DNA of 5,286 nt, taken from Verrucomicrobiota bacterium. Its GTDB lineage: Bacteria; Verrucomicrobiota; Verrucomicrobiia; Verrucomicrobiales; DEV007. Positions 1 to 5,286 of this stretch are shown here, one piece after another (positions within the stretch are counted from its first letter, which is position 1; each line of letters opens with the position of its first letter). The notes under the pieces are model-generated. The model was not told the DNA's origin, searched no databases, and worked only from the letters and a program-made list of their open reading frames with translations. The stretch covers positions 1 through 5,286 of the forward strand of contig JAADHD010000041.1 of the NCBI GenBank assembly GCA_013152075.1, given 5' to 3'. The translations under genes and the position numbers were made by a program.

Positions 1-2538
1 TACGATTTCGACAGCAAAAAATACCGCAACCTGACCAACACCCGTGGATACGATGCCGAAGGCTGTTATTCGCCCGACGGTAAACAAATCGTATTCGCCT
101 CCAACCGCGCCGGTTACACGGAAAAGCTGAATGCCAAGGATCAGGAATGGTTCGAGAAAAACCCTTCTTTCATGATGGATATCTACATCATGGATGCCGA
201 CGGCAACAACGTGCGCCGGCTCACCAAATCCCCGGGATATGACGGCGGCCCTTTCTTCAATGCCGACGGTAGTAAAATCTGCTGGCGACGTTTTTCCAGA
301 GAAGGCGACACGGCCGAAGTGTTCACCATGAACACGGACGGCTCGGACGAAAAACAACTCACCCACTTGAAAGCCATGTCGTGGGCGCCCTACTTTCATC
401 CCAGCGGCGACTACTTGATTTTTGCCACCAATTTGCAGGGTTTTGCCAACTTCGAACTCTATCTGGTTGATGCCGAAGGAAAACATGAACCTGTCCGAGT
501 CACTTACACCGAAGGCTTCGACGGTCTGGCCGCTTTCTCACCCGATGGCAAAACCCTGGCCTGGACCACCAACCGGACTTCGAATAAAAAGTCGCAGATT
601 TTTCGCGGCCAGTGGAATCATCAAGCCGCTCTCAGTTTGCTTGGATTAAGTGGTGAAAAATCGGCTTCGCCAGCCTTCGCCAGCAAAGCTCCGACGATCG
701 ACACAACGGCAGTTGACATCACCGAGAACGACCTGCGCCAGCACATCTCCTACCTCGCTTCAGAAGAACTGGAAGGTCGTCTTACCGGCACTAAAGGTGC
801 CAAGCTCGCAACCGCCTACGTGGCCGATATTTTCAAGGGTCTGGGTCTGGCACCCGCAGGAAAAGACGACTCCTATTTCCAGCCCTTTGATTTCACCGCC
901 GGCGTCGATCTTGGCCCGGACAACAAACTCAACATCCAGACTTCCTCTGGCAAACTCGACAAAAACGTCACTGCCGACAAGGACTGGCGCCCACTGTCAT
1001 TTTCCAAAACTGGCAAGATCGAAAAAACCGGAATCGCTTTTGCCGGTTACGGGATCGAGCTCAAGGAAAGCACGGATGGGGAAGGCAATAAATCCGAAGC
1101 CTATTCATCTTACTTTCATCTCGATGTAAGTGACAAATGGGTGATGGTTTTCCGTTTCTCACCGGAAGACGTCAGCAAAGAACAACGCCACCGCTTCGCT
1201 CGCGGATCAGCCCTGCGTTTCAAAGCCCTGACCGCTCGAGAAAAAGGTGCCCGCGGTATCATCTTCGTCACCGGCCCCAATTCAAAATCGAAAAACGAAC
1301 TGACCCGCCTCACCTTCGATGCCTCGATGGCGGACTCCGGCATCGCCGCCATCTCGATCACTCGCGAGATGGCTTCTGCTTTGCTGAAAGGCAGCGGTAA
1401 ATCACTCAAGGCACTGCAAGACGAACTCGACAAGGGTGAAATGGCTGCAGGGTTCCAAATCGAGAACACTTCACTCACGACGACGATTGACATCAAACAG
1501 GAAAAACGGGTGGGACGCAATGTGCTAGGAAGACTGGTCAGTGATGATCCTGAAGTCCACAAACAACCCGCCATCATCCTCGGCGCTCACATCGATCACC
1601 TCGGCCGCGGAGAGAGTCAGGGATCTCTCGCCCATGATGACGAAAAAAACGCCATTCATTATGGCGCTGACGACAACGCATCCGGAACGGCTGCCATGCT
1701 GGAAATCGCCCAGTACCTAGTGGCACAGAAAAAATCAGGCAAGCTGAAGATGAAACGCGACATCATTTTTGCCGCCTGGTCGGGCGAGGAGCTTGGACTG
1801 ATTGGCTCAAGTTATTTTGTGAACCAGGCCACTGAATCTAAAAACCCACACGCCCACAGCAAAGGCGAGCCTCTGAATAAATTACTCGCCGCCTGCCTGA
1901 ACCTCGACATGGTTGGCCGTCTGAAAAAAAACCTAGTGCTTCAAGGAGTCGGATCCAGCTCAGTATGGACGGGAGAAATCGAACGCCGCAACGTGCCCGT
2001 CGGTCTGCCCATCGTCACCCAGAAAGATACTTACCTCGCCACCGATGCCACCTCGTTTTATCTGCGTGGCGTGCCTATTCTCAGCGCTTTCACCGGCGCC
2101 CATGAAGACTACCACTCCCCTCGCGACACGGTGGACAAAATCAATTTCGAAGGCACTCAGAAAATCAGTCACCTGATGGCTCTCATCGCCCGTGGCCTGA
2201 TCACCAGATCTGAAGCTCCGGATTACATCAAAGTAGATCCTCCGAAAAATAAAGGCAGCCGAGGCGGCCTACGTGCCTATCTCGGCACCGTGCCCGATTA
2301 TGCCCAGGGCGATATAGTCGGCGTGAAACTATCCGGTGTTGCCCAGAAAGGACCGGCGGCCAAAGCCGGCATCAAAAGCGGCGACGTGATTGTTAAACTC
2401 GGAGGCAAAGAGATCAAAAATATCTACGATTACACCTACGTCATCGGTGATGTGAAAATCGACGAGGAGATTGAAATCGAAGTACTCCGCGATGGCAAGC
2501 GAGTAAAAATGAAAATCACCCCGGGGTCGAGGGACTAA
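1..2538 (+). CDS. TolB-like propeller / PA / M28 metallopeptidase / PDZ protein (5' end outside window)
   Basis: The frame is open from base 1, so the gene starts to the left; the ATG at 172 is internal because propeller repeat sequence precedes it. Numbering visible codons from 1, there are 845 residues. Four PD40/TolB-type repeats with (S/H)PDG-like turns lie near 16-38, 79-97, 127-147 and 172-192. An M28 peptidase domain starts near 245 (HISYLASEELEGRLTG) and carries a PA-like insert near 342-457. The di-zinc ligand motifs are all present: H530 in GAHIDH, D558 in GADDNASG, the E596/E597 pair in SGEELG, D636 in NLDMVGR and H705 in YHSPRDT. A PDZ domain (GPAAKAGIKSGDVIVKLGG) occupies about 754-845. 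M28 enzymes are zinc aminopeptidases or carboxypeptidases; with propeller and PDZ modules this one probably works in the periplasm or outside the cell on peptides. The signal peptide, if any, is not visible. The catalytic set looks intact, so activity is expected; the substrate is unknown. Confidence 0.93.
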   Translation, partial: YDFDSKKYRNLTNTRGYDAEGCYSPDGKQIVFASNRAGYTEKLNAKDQEWFEKNPSFMMDIYIMDADGNNVRRLTKSPGYDGGPFFNADGSKICWRRFSREGDTAEVFTMNTDGSDEKQLTHLKAMSWAPYFHPSGDYLIFATNLQGFANFELYLVDAEGKHEPVRVTYTEGFDGLAAFSPDGKTLAWTTNRTSNKKSQIFRGQWNHQAALSLLGLSGEKSASPAFASKAPTIDTTAVDITENDLRQHISYLASEELEGRLTGTKGAKLATAYVADIFKGLGLAPAGKDDSYFQPFDFTAGVDLGPDNKLNIQTSSGKLDKNVTADKDWRPLSFSKTGKIEKTGIAFAGYGIELKESTDGEGNKSEAYSSYFHLDVSDKWVMVFRFSPEDVSKEQRHRFARGSALRFKALTAREKGARGIIFVTGPNSKSKNELTRLTFDASMADSGIAAISITREMASALLKGSGKSLKALQDELDKGEMAAGFQIENTSLTTTIDIKQEKRVGRNVLGRLVSDDPEVHKQPAIILGAHIDHLGRGESQGSLAHDDEKNAIHYGADDNASGTAAMLEIAQYLVAQKKSGKLKMKRDIIFAAWSGEELGLIGSSYFVNQATESKNPHAHSKGEPLNKLLAACLNLDMVGRLKKNLVLQGVGSSSVWTGEIERRNVPVGLPIVTQKDTYLATDATSFYLRGVPILSAFTGAHEDYHSPRDTVDKINFEGTQKISHLMALIARGLITRSEAPDYIKVDPPKNKGSRGGLRAYLGTVPDYAQGDIVGVKLSGVAQKGPAAKAGIKSGDVIVKLGGKEIKNIYDYTYVIGDVKIDEEIEIEVLRDGKRVKMKITPGSRD

Positions 2539-2563
2539 AAAGCAAGCCGCTTAGCAGCGCTTA
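2537..2563 (-). terminator. Probable intrinsic terminator of the methyltransferase gene
   Basis: On the - strand, AAGCGCT (2562-2556), a GCTA loop (2555-2552) and AGCGGCTT (2551-2544) form a seven-pair stem with one bulged base. GC and then TTTTT (2541-2537) follow. The stem overlaps the TAA stop of the methyltransferase, and the T tract reaches into the stop region of the convergent peptidase gene. On the + strand the same hairpin is followed by a weaker TTTT at 2570-2573, so it might serve both genes. The stem is short and bulged, so the call is tentative. Confidence 0.4.
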
Positions 2564-3400
2564 AGAAGATTTTCCCACCACCGCATACATATTGTCACTG
2601 GTAGGAAAGCGATCCAACCAGTTGAAACGAACACATTTCAAATTAGCCTGCAGGCAAATTTCCCGCAGGGTCCGGGGGGTGAAATAGTTGACGTGATCGG
2701 GGTAACGGAATCCACACCAGCGTTTACCCGTAATGTAACGGTTCCAACAGGCGTAGTTGGGAACTTTAATCACGGCGATACCGTCGGGCAGGAGCACACG
2801 ACTGACTTCCTTGAGAACAGAAAGCGGTTGATATTCGTGTTCGAGGTAGGCCGACATGATTACGACGCCGCTGCTGGAATCGGCAAGCGAACGCAAACCG
2901 TTAAGCGCATCGGCATGGAGGCAACGCCCACCGATTTTTTTCAACTTTTTGTCGGCACGTTGTGCTAATTCTGTAGAAATTTCTATACCCACCGGCAAGG
3001 GTTTGTAATTATTTTCCCGGAGCTCTTTGCAGAAGCGAATCAAAGTATCACCTTTCATGCAACCGATGTCGATGACGGTTCCGGGCTGTTCCGGCATGTG
3101 CGCAACGGCTAGATCTCGAATCTTACGACGCTTGAAAAGGCTGCGTCGGAGTTTTTTTGAAGATTGAGCAATTACGGCTTGAACAGGCGCTGCGGAATGC
3201 CTTTGGGATGTGGATTTTTGAGATGTTTTTTCCCAGGCGAAAGTGCTTTCAAGCTCTTCATAAGGAGGCGGATTGGCCAAGAAAGTATATTGGCAATTCG
3301 AACATTCGACGATCTCCCATTCGTTGCGGGAATAGTGCGGCAGTTTGACCAGATGATCCGAACTTTGGCAGAGATCACAGAGACGGTTTGAGATGGACAT
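2561..3400 (-). CDS. Class I SAM-dependent methyltransferase with N-terminal zinc-ribbon-like motif
   Basis: Complete gene of 279 residues. The ATG at 3400 is the first possible start, because an in-frame TAG lies two codons upstream. The N-terminus has a CxxC pair at C8/C11 and another at C33/C36, a probable zinc-binding module. After a basic linker (about 80-97), the Rossmann-fold methyltransferase domain begins: motif I is VIDIGCMKGD at 109-118, the acidic residue after strand 2 is E140 in PVGIEIS, and SAYLEHEYQPLSVLKEVSRVL at about 183-203 is the helix typical of the Methyltransf_11/23 group, followed by PDG at 205-207. A conserved-looking tail has HVNYFTPRTLREI. Family relatives transfer methyl groups from S-adenosylmethionine to small molecules or sugars, often in surface-glycan or secondary-metabolite clusters. 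The substrate cannot be read from sequence. It lies 99 bases downstream of the helicase gene on the same strand. No Shine-Dalgarno sequence precedes the start, so translation may be weak, coupled or SD-independent. Confidence 0.88.
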   Translation of the reverse strand: MSISNRLCDLCQSSDHLVKLPHYSRNEWEIVECSNCQYTFLANPPPYEELESTFAWEKTSQKSTSQRHSAAPVQAVIAQSSKKLRRSLFKRRKIRDLAVAHMPEQPGTVIDIGCMKGDTLIRFCKELRENNYKPLPVGIEISTELAQRADKKLKKIGGRCLHADALNGLRSLADSSSGVVIMSAYLEHEYQPLSVLKEVSRVLLPDGIAVIKVPNYACWNRYITGKRWCGFRYPDHVNYFTPRTLREICLQANLKCVRFNWLDRFPTSDNMYAVVGKSS

Positions 3401-3440
3401 GAACTAGATGATAGGATGCTTACTGGGCCAATATTCAAGT

Positions 3441-3452
3441 GATTTGGAAATC
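3441..3452. repeat. Short dyad GATTT-GG-AAATC in the helicase-methyltransferase gap
   Basis: Two five-base arms (gattt / aaatc) flank a two-base centre. It lies between the possible -10 box and the methyltransferase start, where a repressor site could sit. A 12-base palindrome of this kind can arise by chance in AT-rich DNA, and no known regulator motif was recognised. Confidence 0.15.
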
Positions 3453-3466
3453 GAACTCTTTCACAC

Positions 3467-3472
3467 AATATA
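3467..3472 (-). promoter_or_regulatory. Possible -10 box (TATATT) upstream of the methyltransferase
   Basis: Read on the - strand, TATATT matches the TATAAT consensus at five of six positions and lies about 66 bases upstream of the methyltransferase ATG. No good -35 element stands 15-19 bases further upstream (the best is a poor TATGCT-like match), and there is no TGn extension. It would give the methyltransferase its own transcript apart from the helicase. The evidence is weak. Confidence 0.2.
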
Positions 3473-3499
3473 CCGAATACCAGAATAGAAGCATAGTTA

Positions 3500-5286
3500 T
3501 TATATTTCTTCATCGGCCTCTTTCCGTTCTTCGTCCAAGACCACTTCGGAACTATTTAATAATTTTTCGATTTTGTTGAGAACATCTTCCCGTGCGTGAT
3601 ACCAATCTTTTGCGAGAACCTCTAGAATAGTCCAACCAAAGGCTCGCAATATTCCCGGACGTAGCAGATAGCGTTCCATCGAACTATCTATGGAATAATG
3701 ATCTTCGCCGTCGATGAGAATGCCTACCTGGTGTAGAATCGAACCTGAATCGCGGACAGCTAAATCCGTTTTGAAACGCGACTGACCTACAGCCTTGCTG
3801 ACTTCGTATCCGCGCTCAACTAGAGCTTCTGCCATTTGCTGGATCACAATATTTGTCTCGTCGGCATTGGTAGCCGGTCCAAAATCGGCTCGGGTATTCA
3901 GCAAATTCAACACTCTCTCCGCTGTGCCTGCGTCACCTCGCGAAACCGCCGAGGAATATTCCAAAAACCCCTTCAAACAATTCGCTCCATCATTGTGCTC
4001 ATTGGTTATTTGGTGATGTTTGATTGAACTGACCACCACCATGTGAATTTTGGCACGGGAAAAAATCACGTTGAGCCGCTTCTCACCACCCGACTGATTG
4101 ATCGGACCGAAATTCATCCGCATGTCACCGTTCATATCGGGTGCGTAACAAATGCTGAGAATAATCACATCCCGTTCATCACCTTGAACGTTTTCTAAAT
4201 TTTTGACAAACAGACCGCAAAATTGATTCTCTTCCTCACGCTCAAATTCAGCGGCGAGGCAATTTGCAAATTCTTCGTCGAGACGGGCTAGGCGACTCAG
4301 CGCCGTTTCGATTTCATCCTGCTGCGCTTCAGAAAAGGCAACAATACCAAAGCTCAACTTCGTTTCCCGGGAGAGCAGCTCGCGAACCGTCTGCGCGATG
4401 TATTCAGCTTCAGCCAAATTTCGTCGATTGCCGTAAACTCCATGCTCAAGAAAATGGAAGCTGATACTGCGAGCAAGGAGGTCGTCTACCTTATCGGAAG
4501 CCTGCTCCGCGGAATTTACCAAAATTTCCGCATTGCCACCCAGCTCCGCTTTGCGGTCGGGAATAGTGAGCAATTCGCCACTGTAAAAAGCATTGTTCGA
4601 GTAACTTATGAGCGCTTCGTGACGGCTACGATAATGCCAACCAAGCAGGGTAGATGGCAGGTTCTGCGCCGCGTGGCTGAGAAAGCTCTCCGCACTGAGA
4701 TCGTATTCAATCACCTCATCGCCTTCTTCGACATTCAATATCTCGTCCTCGGATTTGTTCGTGCCGGAGAAAAAATTCGTCGGCGGCAATTGCATTTCAT
4801 CTCCCACTACAATGACCTGAGCCGAGCGAAAAACCGTTGGCACAGCCTCTTCAAGTTTGATCTGACTGGCCTCATCAAAAATCACCACATCGAACTGGCC
4901 CGCCTCGAGTGGTAATGTGTCGGAGATACTGAGAGGACTCATCAGCCAGATAGGCTTCAACTTCATCACAACACTACCGCTTTCATCGCCTGCCATGTCA
5001 CGAACCGAGCGATACCGCATGGTCTTTCCAAACTCGTGCTCCAGTTCCCGCCGCCCTTTGTTAAAATATTTTTTGAATACCTTCTGCTCAGACGTGAGCT
5101 GTGCTGCCGACTGGCTTGATATGCTGTAGGCTTCGAGAAATTCCGCCCTCACACGATTCACAATACGAGCCCCGTTGGTTTTCATCCACTCGCGGTAGGC
5201 TTCCTCAGCGCGACCGGTGTGACGACGCAGCACCCATCCCTCGAATCGATTCAAGGCGCGGTCTTCGCGGTAACGAGTGTTAAGGG
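3500..5286 (-). CDS. SF1 DNA2/NAM7-like helicase with C-terminal Vsr/MTES_1575-like nuclease domain (5' end outside window)
   Basis: The - strand frame is open to the right edge. The TTG at 5254 is not a real start, because the coding sequence LNTRYREDRA precedes it in frame. Counting visible codons from 5284 gives 594 residues. Helicase motifs appear in order: a MSPLSISDTLP segment near 115-125, motif II DEAS (137-140), motif III GDEMQLPP (161-168), motif IV region GWHYRSRHEAL (215-225), motif V VQGDERDVI (366-374) and motif VI LNVIFSRAK (404-412). Residues about 478-575 form a C-terminal endonuclease-fold domain: RGYEV, FKTDLAV with D507, GILIDGEDHY at 521-530, and a GWTILEVLAKDWY strand. 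This is the back half of the DUF4011-helicase-nuclease layout. Members are ATP-driven nucleic-acid translocases, several linked to phage defence (Hhe). Walker A and any DUF4011 region must lie upstream of the visible part. The stop is a tandem TAA TAA (3502-3497). The defence role is an inference from architecture. Confidence 0.92.
   Translation of the reverse strand, partial: LNTRYREDRALNRFEGWVLRRHTGRAEEAYREWMKTNGARIVNRVRAEFLEAYSISSQSAAQLTSEQKVFKKYFNKGRRELEHEFGKTMRYRSVRDMAGDESGSVVMKLKPIWLMSPLSISDTLPLEAGQFDVVIFDEASQIKLEEAVPTVFRSAQVIVVGDEMQLPPTNFFSGTNKSEDEILNVEEGDEVIEYDLSAESFLSHAAQNLPSTLLGWHYRSRHEALISYSNNAFYSGELLTIPDRKAELGGNAEILVNSAEQASDKVDDLLARSISFHFLEHGVYGNRRNLAEAEYIAQTVRELLSRETKLSFGIVAFSEAQQDEIETALSRLARLDEEFANCLAAEFEREEENQFCGLFVKNLENVQGDERDVIILSICYAPDMNGDMRMNFGPINQSGGEKRLNVIFSRAKIHMVVVSSIKHHQITNEHNDGANCLKGFLEYSSAVSRGDAGTAERVLNLLNTRADFGPATNADETNIVIQQMAEALVERGYEVSKAVGQSRFKTDLAVRDSGSILHQVGILIDGEDHYSIDSSMERYLLRPGILRAFGWTILEVLAKDWYHAREDVLNKIEKLLNSSEVVLDEERKEADEEI

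Noticed and set aside
172..177. ATG at 172 as the start of the peptidase gene
   Set aside because: The frame is open back to base 1 and encodes a TolB-like repeat (GYDAEGCYSPDGKQIVFASN), so the true start is outside the window.
650..1129. 159-codon + strand ORF in another frame of the peptidase gene
   Set aside because: The Pro/Ser/Thr/Arg-rich translation is typical of an off-frame reading; the main frame carries the conserved M28 N-terminal sequence here.
1116..1577. 153-codon - strand ORF opposite the peptidase
   Set aside because: It is antisense to the PA/M28 region, has a low-complexity Ser/Arg-rich translation, and shows no family features.
2561..3400. DNA methyltransferase of a restriction-modification or BREX/DISARM-like system
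   Set aside because: There is no (D/N/S)PP(Y/F) or cytosine-methylase PCQ motif; the domain matches small-molecule-type class I methyltransferases instead.
3172..3513. 113-codon - strand ORF spanning the gap and the methyltransferase start
   Set aside because: It overlaps the conserved cysteine module of the methyltransferase in a different frame and has no recognisable features.
4442..4915. 157-codon + strand ORF opposite the helicase
   Set aside because: It lies entirely antisense to conserved helicase motifs II-IV and its translation has no recognisable domain, so it is a shadow of the coding frame.
5252..5254. TTG at 5254 as the start of the helicase gene
   Set aside because: The frame continues to the right edge with no stop, and the visible part lacks the Walker A motif that any SF1 helicase needs, so the gene starts further right.

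Overview
The window holds three protein-coding genes and almost no spare DNA: the 3' portion of a secreted-type metallopeptidase gene (+ strand, 1-2538, start lies left of the window), a complete SAM-dependent methyltransferase gene (- strand, 2561-3400), and the 3' portion of a very large superfamily 1 helicase gene (- strand, 3500-5286, start lies right of the window). Base composition is moderate, roughly half G+C, and lower in the 99-base gap at 3401-3499. The sequence is clearly bacterial. A TolB-type propeller joined to PA, M28 and PDZ modules suggests an environmental Gram-negative bacterium, perhaps of the Planctomycetota/Verrucomicrobiota type. That placement is an inference from domain style, not a demonstrated assignment. 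I saw no rRNA, tRNA, CRISPR array, insertion sequence or long repeat.

Left part (1-2538): the peptidase reads through four TolB/PD40-like propeller repeats, an M28 aminopeptidase fold with a PA-domain insert and a complete set of zinc-ligand motifs, and a C-terminal PDZ domain. It is convergent with the methyltransferase gene. Only 22 bases separate the two stop codons, and a small hairpin with a T tract on the - strand overlaps the methyltransferase stop.

Middle (2561-3400): the methyltransferase has an N-terminal four-cysteine zinc-ribbon-like module and a class I Rossmann fold domain. It resembles the methyltransferases found near sugar and surface-glycan genes, but nothing here identifies its substrate.

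Right part (3500-5286): the visible 594 residues contain SF1 helicase motifs II to VI followed by a C-terminal Vsr/MTES_1575-like endonuclease-fold domain. This is the back half of the DUF4011-helicase-nuclease architecture. Proteins of this layout occur in defence islands, and one (Hhe) is a reported single-gene anti-phage system. The ATPase Walker A motif and any DUF4011 domain would lie outside the window. This gene is the best candidate for the interesting system here. Its nuclease domain appears to lack the usual acidic residue at one active-site position, so it may be inactive or use a variant site.

The helicase and methyltransferase genes run in the same direction with a 99-base gap, so co-transcription is possible but not shown. 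The methyltransferase lacks a Shine-Dalgarno sequence, and a weak promoter-like -10 box sits in the gap. The peptidase appears functionally unrelated to the other two.
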